Counted from the first letter of the stretch, positions 27,790-36,160 are shown. The stretch: 37,637 bases of DNA from Desulfobacterales bacterium (GCA_022360815.1 JAKSCC010000016.1:1-37637), one strand, 5' to 3'. Program-made: numbers and translations. The notes: generated by a model from the letters alone, not told the origin.

Positions 27790-28718
27790 TCTTGGTTCTC
27801 CAGGAGTCTCTTCAGGATTTCATCTGCACCGGCTTTTTTGAGTCGCTCGGCAATCTTAGTGCCAAGGGCTTCGGTCTTTTCGGCTTCAGAAGAGTCGGTT
27901 TCCATGAGGATGCGTGATCCGTCGATTTCGGCCACAAGCCCTCGAATGGTGACGTTTTTTCCGTCGGTCTCGGCAAAGGCACCGACAGGAATCTGGCAAC
28001 TGCCTTCAAGGGTGTTTAGGAAAGCGCGTTCGGCAAGAACAGCCACACGGGTGGCCTCGTGGTTTAGGGGGAAAAGGGCCGCATCAATTCGCTCGTCGTT
28101 TTTGCGGGACTCAATGCAGAGGGCTCCTTGGCCGACGGCCGGAAGCATGAGGTCGGTGTTTAAGTATTCGGTAATGTGCTCGGCGAGGCCCAGTCTGCGG
28201 AGGCCCGCTGCGGCCAGAATGATGGCGTCGTATTGGCCTTCGGTGACTTTGCGAAGACGGGTGTCGATGTTGCCGCGCAGTGTTTCGATCTTCAGGTCAG
28301 GGCGCTTGGCCAGAAGCTGGGCTGAACGCCTGAGGCTGCTCGTTCCCACCTTGGCCCCTTTGGGGAGTTTTTCAAAGGTGAGACCGTTGTTTGAAATGAG
28401 GGCATCTCGCGGATCTTCCCGCTTGGGAATAGCTCCGATCTTGAGGCCCTCGGGAAGATCCGCTGGCATATCCTTCATGCTGTGAACGGCCAGGTCGATG
28501 CGGCCGTCAAGGAGTGCCTCTTCGATCTCTTTGACAAAGAGCCCCTTGCCCCCCACCTTGGCAAGCGGCACATCAAGGATTTTGTCGCCTTTGGTTTTGA
28601 TGATGAGAAGCTCACAGATAACGTCTTTATGACGTCTCTCCAGCTCAGATTTTACCCAGTTTGCCTGCCAGAGGGCCAATTGGCTTCCCCGGGTTCCGAT
28701 AATGATCTTATTTTCCAT
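27786..28718 (-). CDS. hemC: Porphobilinogen deaminase (hydroxymethylbilane synthase)
   Basis: HemC joins four porphobilinogens to hydroxymethylbilane. The 310-residue protein shows IIIGTRGSQLALWQA at its start, VHSMKDMPADLPEGL, RRSAQLLAKRPDL, and the dipyrromethane cofactor Cys in NTLEGSCQIPVGAF. The frame continues 15 codons further, but the ATG chosen overlaps the fmdB stop in TGATG and fits the family start. GGA lies seven bases upstream. Coupling on both sides puts it in the middle of a tight three-gene operon. Confidence 0.96.
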   Translation of the reverse strand: MENKIIIGTRGSQLALWQANWVKSELERRHKDVICELLIIKTKGDKILDVPLAKVGGKGLFVKEIEEALLDGRIDLAVHSMKDMPADLPEGLKIGAIPKREDPRDALISNNGLTFEKLPKGAKVGTSSLRRSAQLLAKRPDLKIETLRGNIDTRLRKVTEGQYDAIILAAAGLRRLGLAEHITEYLNTDLMLPAVGQGALCIESRKNDERIDAALFPLNHEATRVAVLAERAFLNTLEGSCQIPVGAFAETDGKNVTIRGLVAEIDGSRILMETDSSEAEKTEALGTKIAERLKKAGADEILKRLLENQE

Positions 28719-28951
28719 CAGGATCCGCACCCCGCACAGCTTGTGGCCGAACATCCGGCGCATGAAGAGGTGGCAGCCGAAGAGGATGTCACTTGCCCCC
28801 CTTCGCCTTTGCTGACAAATCCGCAGGCGGACATCAGCTTTGCTACGCTGGCATCACCGCACTTGGGGCAGCCTTCCGGATTTTTTCCCCCCATGACGAG
28901 GTACTCAAATTCGTGGCCGCATGCTCCGCATTTGTATTCATAAATGGGCAT
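28718..28951 (-). CDS. FmdB-type zinc-ribbon protein
   Basis: The 77-residue protein opens MPIYEYKCGACGHEFEYLV and has two CxxC pairs (C8/C11 and C28/C31) forming a zinc ribbon, as in the FmdB / CxxC_CxxC_SSSS regulatory-protein family. The tail is unusually rich in Ser, Cys, Ala and Gly, ending CAGCSATSCAGCGS, with four more Cys that could bind a second metal. Its function is unknown. GAGG lies eight bases before the ATG. Its stop overlaps hemC, so it is the first gene of the tetrapyrrole operon and its level is tied to HemC. Confidence 0.88.
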   Translation of the reverse strand: MPIYEYKCGACGHEFEYLVMGGKNPEGCPKCGDASVAKLMSACGFVSKGEGGQVTSSSAATSSCAGCSATSCAGCGS

Positions 28952-29043
28952 GGTTTCACCTCAGTATCTTTATCGTTTCTGGTTGTGTAATTTTAAATCA
29001 AACGTGACAATAAGCATCAAATCTGCTCTTGGCAACCAGAGAT

Positions 29044-29174
29044 GCCTATGGTGAATGCTTGGTATCTAATTGTAACTCGAGGAGGTACCAAGGGCATTCA
29101 CGCGGTCGGTGTTGGTCTTATTTGGGCTAAGCCCATAGGCAAATGCAATGGGCCGTTGGGTCTGAAGCATTTGC
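29044..29174. repeat. Nested inverted-repeat element between gmhA and fmdB
   Basis: Several arms nest within 131 bases. GCCTATGG (29044-29051) pairs with CCATAGGC (29133-29140). Inside that, GTGAATGCTTGGTA (29051-29064) pairs with TACCAAGGGCATTCAC (29086-29101) with a two-base bulge. GCAAATGC (29139-29146) pairs with GCATTTGC (29167-29174). GGGCT-A-AGCCC is a small palindrome at 29124-29134. The density of pairing is far above that of neighbouring gaps. It could be a mobile or dispersed repeat, or a structured RNA in the 3' region of selA-gmhA. Confidence 0.6.
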
Positions 29175-29178
29175 GAAC

Positions 29179-29754
29179 CTAAAAATTTTCGGGAAAGAGG
29201 ATGCGGTCTGTCAAGTCGCAGAGGATGTGCCCCATGAGGATGTGGCACTCCTGAATGCGGGCGGTGACGCCCACCGGTGCGGTGATGACGGTGTCACATA
29301 TCTCGGCTGCTTTTCCCCCTTTGCCGGTGAAGGCAACGGTGTGGAGGCCTTTTTCTTTGGCTATTTCTATAGCTTTTACCACGTTGGGTGAGTTGCCGCT
29401 GGTGCTGATGCCGATGGCCATGTCCCCTTTCTGGCCGATGGCGGCCACCTGTTTGGAGAAAACCTCATCGAAGTGGTAGTCGTTTCCAATGCTGGTGAGG
29501 ATAGAGCTGTCGGTGGTGAGCGCAATGGCAGCCAAGGGGGGGCGCTCGGTTTGAAACCGGTTGACGAATTCCGCGGCCAGGTGTTGCGCATCGGCTGCAG
29601 ACCCCCCGTTTCCAAAGAGAAGGATTTTGTGTCCAGAGGCAAGGGTTTCGGCCATCTGTTGGGCTGTTTTTATCAAAAGCTCACGGTTGGCGGCAATGGC
29701 AGCTTCTTTGGCCTCAATGCTTGCTTTGAGGGTGGCGTCGACAATGGATCTCAT
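29179..29754 (-). CDS. gmhA: Sedoheptulose-7-phosphate isomerase (SIS domain)
   Basis: GmhA makes D-glycero-manno-heptose 7-phosphate for the lipopolysaccharide inner core. The 191-residue SIS protein has ILLFGNGGSAADAQHLAAEF, the substrate loop SIGNDYHFDEVFSKQV, and GISTSGNSPNVVKAIE, all typical of GmhA. DiaA, a DnaA-binding relative, is the main alternative but usually lacks the full active site. The ATG overlaps the selA stop in ATGA. No heptose kinase or epimerase genes are near, so the pairing with selA is odd in pathway terms. Confidence 0.9.
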   Translation of the reverse strand: MRSIVDATLKASIEAKEAAIAANRELLIKTAQQMAETLASGHKILLFGNGGSAADAQHLAAEFVNRFQTERPPLAAIALTTDSSILTSIGNDYHFDEVFSKQVAAIGQKGDMAIGISTSGNSPNVVKAIEIAKEKGLHTVAFTGKGGKAAEICDTVITAPVGVTARIQECHILMGHILCDLTDRILFPENF

Positions 29755-31151
29755 GGGCGTTTCTCCGCAATGGTTTTAAGGGCTTTTGCGATGAGGGCGT
29801 TGTCTCCTTCCTGCAGGGTTCGAGTGTCGATGATGCAGGTGTCGTTTTCAATGCGCACGATGATGGGAGTCTGGCTTGCACGAAGGGCCTTTTCAAGGGC
29901 ACTGGCTCCCATCTTTTCCATGGTGATTCCCACGCAACAGGAAGGGATTTCAAGAAGCGGAAGAGAGCCGCCTCCGGGGCGTGAGGTAAGATTCAGCAAG
30001 GTACAGGTGACGGGAAGTCCGGAAAGGGCTTTGACCAGTGCATTCGCCCGTTCTTTGGTCTCCTCTTCACCCAGGGTGATCATGCGAAGGGTGGGGATTT
30101 TTTTAACGGCCTCGGCTTCATCCCGGTAGAGGCGAAGGGTCGCTTCCAAGGATGCCAGAGTCAGTTTGTCGATGCGAAGGGCCCTGGTGAGCGGGTTTTT
30201 TCGAATGGCCTCAATGTGCTCTTTTTTTCCGACGATGATGCCCGCCTGGGGACCGCCCAGAAGTTTGTCCCCGCTGAAGGTGACGATGTCGGCCCCTGCT
30301 GCCACAGATTGTTGCACTGTGGGTTCGGAGGGAAGCCCGTAGTCTCCGAAATTGACAAAGGTGCCGCTTCCTAAGTCGTCCATAACCGGAATGCCGCGTT
30401 TTTGACCCAGGTCCACCAGTTCGGCAATGGAGACGGCCTTGGTAAAACCCACAATCTGGTAATTGCTGGTGTGGACTTTGAGGAAGAGGCCTGTCTCTTC
30501 GGTGATGGCACCTTCGTAATCATTAAGATGGGTACGGTTGGTGGTGCCCACTTCTTTCAGTATGCCACCGCTTTTGGCCATGACATCGGGAATGCGAAAG
30601 GCTCCGCCGATTTCCACCAGCTCACCTCGGGAGACCACAGCCTCTTTGCCGCGCACCAATGTGTCGAGGCAGAGGAGAACAGCCCCGGCGTTGTTGTTGA
30701 CCACCATGGCTGCCTCGGCACCGCTGATCTCGCAGATGAGCTCTTCCACGGCACTGTATCTGAGGCCGCGTTTTCCTGTTTTGAGATTAAACTCCAGGTT
30801 GGAGTAGCTGTTTGATATGGCACCGATGCGTTCAAAGGCCTCTTGGGCCAGGAGAGAGCGCCCAAGGTTGGTGTGAACCACCACCCCTGTTCCATTTACC
30901 ACTTGGGTGAGGTTGGGGCGCATCTTTTTATCCACAATGCCCTGGGCCAGAGTAAGGGCGGCAGCGAGGTCTACTTCGGTTGCTTTGTCCTGAAAAATGG
31001 CGCGCCTCAGCTGTTCTAAAGCCTGGCGTGCAGCTGCGGTGAGAACGCTTCGAGGCGTTTTGCTGTCGCATTCCACCAGAAGGGCGTCAAGAAGTGTATC
31101 CACACCAGGAAGGGTGCGGAGGAGCTGTTTTTGGTTGTCCCGTAATTCCAT
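29751..31151 (-). CDS. selA: L-seryl-tRNA(Sec) selenium transferase (selenocysteine synthase)
   Basis: SelA is a PLP enzyme that converts Ser-tRNA(Sec) to Sec-tRNA(Sec) with selenophosphate. The 466-residue length matches the bacterial family. Visible are an N-terminal tRNA-binding part (LRTLPGVDTLLD), VVHTNLGRSLL, AAMVVNNNAGAVLLCLDTL, and the PLP lysine K296 in TFSGDKLLGGPQAG, which aligns with E. coli K295. The open frame runs 72 codons further upstream; the ATG chosen has AAGG eight bases before it. selB, selC and selD are not in the window and no selenoprotein is evident. gmhA overlaps downstream. Confidence 0.96.
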   Translation of the reverse strand: MELRDNQKQLLRTLPGVDTLLDALLVECDSKTPRSVLTAAARQALEQLRRAIFQDKATEVDLAAALTLAQGIVDKKMRPNLTQVVNGTGVVVHTNLGRSLLAQEAFERIGAISNSYSNLEFNLKTGKRGLRYSAVEELICEISGAEAAMVVNNNAGAVLLCLDTLVRGKEAVVSRGELVEIGGAFRIPDVMAKSGGILKEVGTTNRTHLNDYEGAITEETGLFLKVHTSNYQIVGFTKAVSIAELVDLGQKRGIPVMDDLGSGTFVNFGDYGLPSEPTVQQSVAAGADIVTFSGDKLLGGPQAGIIVGKKEHIEAIRKNPLTRALRIDKLTLASLEATLRLYRDEAEAVKKIPTLRMITLGEEETKERANALVKALSGLPVTCTLLNLTSRPGGGSLPLLEIPSCCVGITMEKMGASALEKALRASQTPIIVRIENDTCIIDTRTLQEGDNALIAKALKTIAEKRP

Positions 31152-31216
31152 TTGTCTGCCTTGTGAGGGTCTTGTCGCAGGGGTTGTGGCTCGAGAAGGT
31201 CCTATTGAAATCCCCA

Positions 31217-31249
31217 AAAAAAAGGTGGTTTTGCCACAGGGCAAAACCT
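31217..31249 (-). terminator. Intrinsic terminator between the CheD-HDOD gene and selA
   Basis: On the minus strand GGTTTTGCC pairs with GGCAAAACC (9 pairs, 4-base loop), followed after three bases by a run of eight Ts. It lies 60 bases after the CheD-HDOD stop and only 66 bases before the selA ATG, so it ends the former transcript or attenuates selA. Confidence 0.8.
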
Positions 31250-31308
31250 TTTCATTCATAGCGTAATTCATCGTGGGCGGCAAATGCTTTTCCCGAACGG
31301 CAGAGCCT

Positions 31309-32646
31309 TTAGGTGATGGCCATTTCCGGGCTTCCGGAGAGTACTTGCTGCGGGATGGCGTCCACAATGGAGGGGAAATCCGAGATGGACATACCCAGCG
31401 TTTTTAGGCGTATAGAAAGGGCGTTCATGTCTACTTTGTGAAGATTGGGCCCTGCACTGAACATATGAAACAGGGTGTCTGCCACCGTCACGATGGTGAC
31501 AAGTTCCTGGTGCTCGGGAGTCTCTTCAGGGGTGTGATGGTAGCGGATGGTGTTGGCGATAGAGGGCGGAAGCATCCACTTGGTGGCAAGTTTGTGGCCT
31601 GCTTTTGTGTGATTGGTTTTAAGGAGACGATTTTCGGTCTCAACAAGATTTTGTTCTCCCATGATCTCTCGATAAAAAAATGGGCGGGCGCCTGAGACAA
31701 ACTGGTCGAGAACCACTTTCCCTAAGTCGTGGGTTAGGCCCGCAGAGTAGGCGGCAAAAGCAGAGGCCTTTTGACTGAGGTTGGCAATTTTTTCTGCTAC
31801 AACGGCCACGCCGATGGCATGGTGGTAGAGCCCCCCCTTGGTGAGGGAGTAACCGGCAAAGGAGTGATTGAGGAGCTTTTTTATGGCCATGGCGGTCACA
31901 ATTTTGGCCAAGGTGGTTTGTCCGATGATGAGCAGGGCGTCATCAATGGAGTCGATGGTGCCTTTACCAGCAAAAATTGCCGAGTTGCAATGCTTGAGAA
32001 CTTGGGCGCTGATCACCTGATCTTTTCGAACCTCTTGGGAGAGGGTGTGGATGTTGTAGGTGTCTTCTCCGATCATTCGAAGGATTTTTAGCGCCACCTG
32101 CGGGATGGGTTGAATGTCGTCGAGACTGGATATGCGGTTGCCCTTTTTCTTCTCTTCCTTTTTTGTTCCGGACAACATGGCAGGGATTACTTCATACTGG
32201 AAGGTTTCCAGATTGAAATTGAGGCAGCAGGTAAAAAACCCTCCGGTTTCAGAGAGGGCTACGTGGATACCGTGTTTGTCGAGAATTTCTTTGACCAACT
32301 CTGCCGTTCGACCTCCGATATCCAGATGGATATCCTGATTGCTAACTCTCCCCGCTAGAGCGCCACCTGCAATAACAGCCTGAAGCCTGGAGATGTTGGC
32401 CCCCTCACGGACCAGTCGCCCCAAAAAAAGGGGAAGGCCTGTGGCAGCATACTTTTCCTTGTTGAAATGGGAACTTTCGGAGACCGGTTCTGGCAACAGA
32501 ATGTGATAGAGTCCTCCGACCCCAACTTCAGGATCAAAGAGTGCGAGTCCCACACAAGAGTTAAGGTAGGCCTGTAGAATAAGAGGCTTGCGAGTGTGAA
32601 CCTGAAAAGATCCGGCGGGGACATGGCATTTGGGATTGTAACTCAT
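31309..32646 (-). CDS. CheD-HDOD fusion signalling protein
   Basis: The 445-residue cytosolic protein joins two signalling domains. Residues about 8-155 are CheD-like, the chemoreceptor glutamine deamidase: LNSCVGLALFDPEVGVGGLYH with C31 and H48, which have the same 17-residue spacing as the catalytic Cys and His of characterised CheD. Residues about 172-380 are HDOD, with IQPIPQVALKILRMI, QVLKHCNSAIF and a clear HDLGK (306-310), so the HD motif is not degenerate. A short Lys/Glu-rich linker (161-170) joins them. The frame starts 36 codons earlier at another start, but that region is not CheD-like. The ATG chosen has no good Shine-Dalgarno site. The role is unknown; coupling of receptor deamidation to HDOD signalling is inference. 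Confidence 0.88.
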   Translation of the reverse strand: MSYNPKCHVPAGSFQVHTRKPLILQAYLNSCVGLALFDPEVGVGGLYHILLPEPVSESSHFNKEKYAATGLPLFLGRLVREGANISRLQAVIAGGALAGRVSNQDIHLDIGGRTAELVKEILDKHGIHVALSETGGFFTCCLNFNLETFQYEVIPAMLSGTKKEEKKKGNRISSLDDIQPIPQVALKILRMIGEDTYNIHTLSQEVRKDQVISAQVLKHCNSAIFAGKGTIDSIDDALLIIGQTTLAKIVTAMAIKKLLNHSFAGYSLTKGGLYHHAIGVAVVAEKIANLSQKASAFAAYSAGLTHDLGKVVLDQFVSGARPFFYREIMGEQNLVETENRLLKTNHTKAGHKLATKWMLPPSIANTIRYHHTPEETPEHQELVTIVTVADTLFHMFSAGPNLHKVDMNALSIRLKTLGMSISDFPSIVDAIPQQVLSGSPEMAIT

Positions 32647-33011
32647 ACAAACGACTCTGTTGCGTAAGCGCGGGCTGTATAGGTTTGACGCAGCCAACGG
32701 TATTGTGGGTATCAATAAGTAATCAGGCGTAGCATTTTGCTTTGAGTAATGCAATAAAAAATGTTTTAAACTGCCTGAATTTAAATTGTTTTCGTGTGGT
32801 TGTGTGTCTGGGTAATTGGCTGTGTTTGCAGGGTAGGTGTCGCTGGGGAACTATTTTGGTGCTTTATGATGTGAAACAAATGGAGTATATGAGAGGCGAC
32901 TTTTTTTACCGTCGTACATGATAAAAAGAATTGTTTTTGCCTTTCCTTAGGTGAACCTTCTTGGTGCGGTAAGCAAACCGTAGAAGATATTTTTTAGATT
33001 TTAAAGGAGGC
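32647..33011. other. Divergent intergenic region, AT-rich
   Basis: This gap lies between the CheD-HDOD gene (minus) and pyrF (plus). A TATACA near 32677-32682 (minus strand) is a possible -10 for the fusion gene, without a good -35. I found no gene, RNA or strong inverted repeat here. Confidence 0.3.
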
Positions 33012-33731
33012 ATGTTGAAGGCCCATAAACGAATTATTTTTCCACTGGATCTTCCTTCCGAGGCCGAAGCACTCAAGTATGCTGAAATGCTTTGCGGTCG
33101 GGTGGGTATGTTTAAAATCGGGTTGGAGCTCTTTTTGGAGTGTGGTCCCTCCATCGTGGAGAAGGTTGTGGAGAAAGGCCAGGCAGAGATTTTTTTGGAC
33201 CTGAAGCTTCATGATATTCCTGTTACCGTGGAGAGAGCGGTCTCCCGGGTGGCAGGTTTGGGCGTTCGGTTTCTCACGGTTCATTGCGGTGAGTCGGAGG
33301 CGATGCTTAAAGGGGCTGTGGCTGGAAGCGACGGAAAGGTTGGGATTCTTGGCGTAACTGTGCTTACCAGTGTTGGACGTGGCGATTTGAAGGAGGCCGG
33401 GTTTTTACCAGAGTATGCCGAAGACGTGCGTCAGCTTGTGATGAAGCGGGCGGTGATGGCACGAAAGTGCGGGTGCGAAGGTGTGGTTTGCTCAGGCCAT
33501 GAAGCCGCTGTCATTAAAGAGGCAGCCGGAGACGGGCTTTTTGCTGTAACGCCAGGAATTCGTCCGGCTTGGGAGTCTACCCGTTCGGATGATCAGAAGC
33601 GCATTATGACCCCAGCACGCGCCATCTCAGCTGGTGCGGATTATCTGGTGATCGGGCGACCCATCCGTGATGCCCAAGATCCTCGCCGCGCTGCCGAAAA
33701 GGTGGCCGAAGAGATCGAAGCACTGGGTTGA
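33012..33731 (+). CDS. pyrF: Orotidine-5'-phosphate decarboxylase
   Basis: PyrF makes UMP from OMP, the last step of de novo pyrimidine synthesis. The 239-residue barrel shows RIIFPLDLPSEAEAL, FKIGLELFLECG, the catalytic FLDLKLHDIPVTVERAV (Asp-Lys-x-x-Asp), VTPGIRPAW and YLVIGRPI. The Shine-Dalgarno AAAGGAGG ends one base before the ATG, which is unusually close; the TTG that is codon two would be at four bases, still short. Either could be the true start. The gene stands alone with a good terminator. Confidence 0.96.
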   Translation: MLKAHKRIIFPLDLPSEAEALKYAEMLCGRVGMFKIGLELFLECGPSIVEKVVEKGQAEIFLDLKLHDIPVTVERAVSRVAGLGVRFLTVHCGESEAMLKGAVAGSDGKVGILGVTVLTSVGRGDLKEAGFLPEYAEDVRQLVMKRAVMARKCGCEGVVCSGHEAAVIKEAAGDGLFAVTPGIRPAWESTRSDDQKRIMTPARAISAGADYLVIGRPIRDAQDPRRAAEKVAEEIEALG

Positions 33732-33758
33732 TTTTATTTTTTAAGATGTAAAATGTGC

Positions 33759-33803
33759 AACCCCCCGCAGGCTTGGTTGAGTAGGGCCTGTTTGCGGGGG
33801 GTT
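33759..33803. terminator. Terminator shared by pyrF and the convergent TPR gene
   Basis: AACCCCCCGCA (33759-33769) pairs with TGCGGGGGGTT (33793-33803), with GGC/GCC pairs inside. The plus-strand tail is CTATTTT; the stem sits between convergent stop codons and can act both ways. Confidence 0.78.
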
Positions 33804-33816
33804 CTATTTTGAAGGA

Positions 33817-34809
33817 CTATCCTTTGCCCTTGAACTGTTCTTGATATTGCGAAAGTGTTACGGTCTCTTTTCTGGAGATTTTACCATCCGATGTGTAGTA
33901 AAAAAGATCCACTTTTCCAAGCTTAGATCCGGTGAGGTGGTGCTCCACAAGGGTGGCGATACCGGAGTTGTTTAAGTGGGTGATGGTTTTGTTTCGGCTG
34001 TTTTTGGCATTGAAAAGAGCGTGGTGGAAGGTTTCGCTTCGTATAAGGGTGCTTGAGGCATCGTAGAAGTTGATTTGCTTGCAGATGCCATCTTCTCCTT
34101 CGTAAAGCGGATCTCCTTTGGAGAAGAGGGTGGAGGTGGTTTTACCACCAAAGCGGTTTTTGATGTTGACAATACGTGTGGGGCGCTGAGGGCTCTTTTT
34201 CAGGTTGTTGGATACTGAGATGGCGCTCTCTTTTTTTTTTGATTCCTGCGCCAGAATACGTGCCTTGAGTTTCGATTCGGTCAAATATTTTTTGGCGCGA
34301 TGGTGTCTTTTTCTTGCCGCTTTTTGAATGTCGCTTAAAGCCTTTTTGAGTTGCCCCGTGGCCTCAAAGGATCTGCCTCTGAAATAGAGGGTATCCGTAT
34401 CACCGGGGCGGATTTCAAGGGCCTTGTCAAAGTCCACAATGGCTTTGTAGTAAAGGGCGATCTTTTGCCATGCGATGCCTCTGTTGTAGCGTGCTTCAAA
34501 ATATTTGGGGTCAGCCTTGATGGCTTTTGTGTAGGCCTTGATAGCCTTCATAAAGGCACCGGATTCAAAAAAACGATTTCCCTCTTCTTTATAAGAGAGG
34601 GCTTTGGGTGAAAGGGCAGGGGCTTTGGCATAGAGGCTGCCCAAAAATGGAGGTGCCACAAGCGAGAGCATGAGAAAGCAGGTTGAAAAAAAGAGTACTG
34701 CAGATAGAGTGCTTGCTCTTTGAAAACGGATCTTGTGTTGCTTTCTTTTGACGTATGGGCGAGTGAAAATGGATAAGGCTTGTGCAAGATATACAGAGAG
34801 GTGCTTCAT
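33817..34809 (-). CDS. TPR-repeat protein with membrane anchor
   Basis: The 330-residue protein has a basic N-terminus, a hydrophobic segment at about 34-60 that is either an anchor or a late signal peptide, then about three TPR repeats at 67-170 (YKEEGNRFFESGAFMKAIKA, EARYNRGIAWQKIALYYKAI, TLYFRGRSFEATGQLKKAL). A charged linker and a C-terminal domain of about 120 residues follow, with strand-like repeats (KGDPLYEGEDGICKQINFYD, GKVDLFYYTSDGKISRKETV) reminiscent of MORN-like or toxin-immunity-style antiparallel strands. I do not recognise that domain. It lies 136 bases after the permease gene on the same strand. The function is unknown, and TPRs imply protein partners. Confidence 0.75.
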   Translation of the reverse strand: MKHLSVYLAQALSIFTRPYVKRKQHKIRFQRASTLSAVLFFSTCFLMLSLVAPPFLGSLYAKAPALSPKALSYKEEGNRFFESGAFMKAIKAYTKAIKADPKYFEARYNRGIAWQKIALYYKAIVDFDKALEIRPGDTDTLYFRGRSFEATGQLKKALSDIQKAARKRHHRAKKYLTESKLKARILAQESKKKESAISVSNNLKKSPQRPTRIVNIKNRFGGKTTSTLFSKGDPLYEGEDGICKQINFYDASSTLIRSETFHHALFNAKNSRNKTITHLNNSGIATLVEHHLTGSKLGKVDLFYYTSDGKISRKETVTLSQYQEQFKGKG

Positions 34810-34945
34810 AAATTCAACCTGGTGCCATCAAATGGATTTTGATTTTAATACGCTCTCTATAGATTGGCGTGATAAAACTTGTCAAGCTTTTGAAAGCTTC
34901 TCTGATTTGTTTGGGCAAGGTTTTGTAGGCCAATTGTCGCAGCCT

Positions 34946-36061
34946 TTATCCAATAACGATGTTGAACAACCAACCCACCAGAAGGATGCCGACTCCCACA
35001 ACGGCAATGAAGGTTCCAATGAGTTTGGGTTTGAGTACTTTTCGTAAGATGATCATTTCGGGCAGCGAGAGGGCGATCACCGACATCATGAAGGCAAGCA
35101 CTGTTCCTAAGGCCGCACCTTTGCCAAGAAGCGCCTGGACAATGGGAATGATGCCTGCAGCGTTGGAGTACATAGGAATGCCGAGAATGACAGAAAGGGG
35201 AACAGACCACCAGGCTGATTTTCCCATGAATCCTGCCAGGACCCCTTCGGGGACATACCCATGGATGGCTGCGCCAATGGCAATGCCTGCAAGAATGTAG
35301 ATCCACACCTTGCCCACAATCTCTTTTACCGCATCAAGGCCGTAGGCAATGCGGTCTCCCCAGGATGGTTTGCTCTCTGAATTCATGGTCGGGGCCGATT
35401 GCACCAGATGCACCCAAGACTCCAGATGTGATTCCATCTTCATCTTTCCAATAACCCATCCGGCCACCATGGCGATGGCCAAGCCGGTTACCAGGTAAAG
35501 TGCGGCTATTTTCCAGCCAAAAAGGCTGTAGAGAAGAACCAGGGCAATTTCATTGACCATGGGAGCGGCAATGAGAAAGGAGAAGGTGGCTCCCAAGGGG
35601 ACCCCGGCTGTTACAAATCCCAGAAACAGGGGCACGGCAGAGCAGGAGCAAAATGGGGTGACGATGCCCAAAAGAGCCGCCAGAATATTTCCGGTAAACG
35701 CCCCTTTGCCAGCCAGGGCGGCTCTGGTTTTTTCGGGTGTGAAAAAGGAGCGAAGGATGCCGACCCCAAAGACAACCAAGGCCATAAGCATCAGCACTTT
35801 AGGGGTGTCGTAGATAAAAAAGGCGATGGCTTCTCCCAGATGGCTTTGCCGTGAAAAACCCAAGGTCTCTGAGAGGAGGTGTGTGATGCTGTCGGCCAGC
35901 AGATGGAGCTGGTCATAAAGCATAAGCCAGAGGAGGGTGGCAGCGGCTGTGCCGAGCAGATAAGGTGTGTTGGGGCGAACGGGCTTTGGTGCTTCGGGTT
36001 TTGATGGGCTTAGCGGTTGAAGCGGGGATGGGCTGTTGGGGGTCATGTTGAAAGGTTCCAT
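34946..36061 (-). CDS. COG0701 (ArsP/DUF318-type) permease
   Basis: The 371-residue polytopic membrane protein has about eight to ten membrane segments and the family motif TPFCSCSAVPLFLGFVTAGV, with a second-half counterpart ILGIPMYSNAAGIIPIVQAL. Members include ArsP, which exports trivalent organoarsenicals, and many permeases of unknown substrate. A Pro/Ser-rich N-terminal extension of about 28 residues (from NSPSPLQPLSPSKPEAPKPV) precedes the first helix. No arsR, thioredoxin or other arsenic gene is in the window. The upstream gap to tRNA-Asn holds a small AT inverted repeat but no regulator gene. Confidence 0.85.
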   Translation of the reverse strand: MEPFNMTPNSPSPLQPLSPSKPEAPKPVRPNTPYLLGTAAATLLWLMLYDQLHLLADSITHLLSETLGFSRQSHLGEAIAFFIYDTPKVLMLMALVVFGVGILRSFFTPEKTRAALAGKGAFTGNILAALLGIVTPFCSCSAVPLFLGFVTAGVPLGATFSFLIAAPMVNEIALVLLYSLFGWKIAALYLVTGLAIAMVAGWVIGKMKMESHLESWVHLVQSAPTMNSESKPSWGDRIAYGLDAVKEIVGKVWIYILAGIAIGAAIHGYVPEGVLAGFMGKSAWWSVPLSVILGIPMYSNAAGIIPIVQALLGKGAALGTVLAFMMSVIALSLPEMIILRKVLKPKLIGTFIAVVGVGILLVGWLFNIVIG

Positions 36062-36160
36062 GGGATCCTCTATTCGAAAAAATGTATCGTTGTTTGGCGA
36101 TATGGTTGGGCGCTAAAGTCCCCTTCAATGGGGGTGGGCCGTGATGTTTTTATAAATCGT

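Noticed and set aside
29066-29248. Minus-strand small frame across the nested repeat
   Set aside because: It overlaps the end of gmhA and is explained by the repeat's sequence; there is no ribosome binding site.
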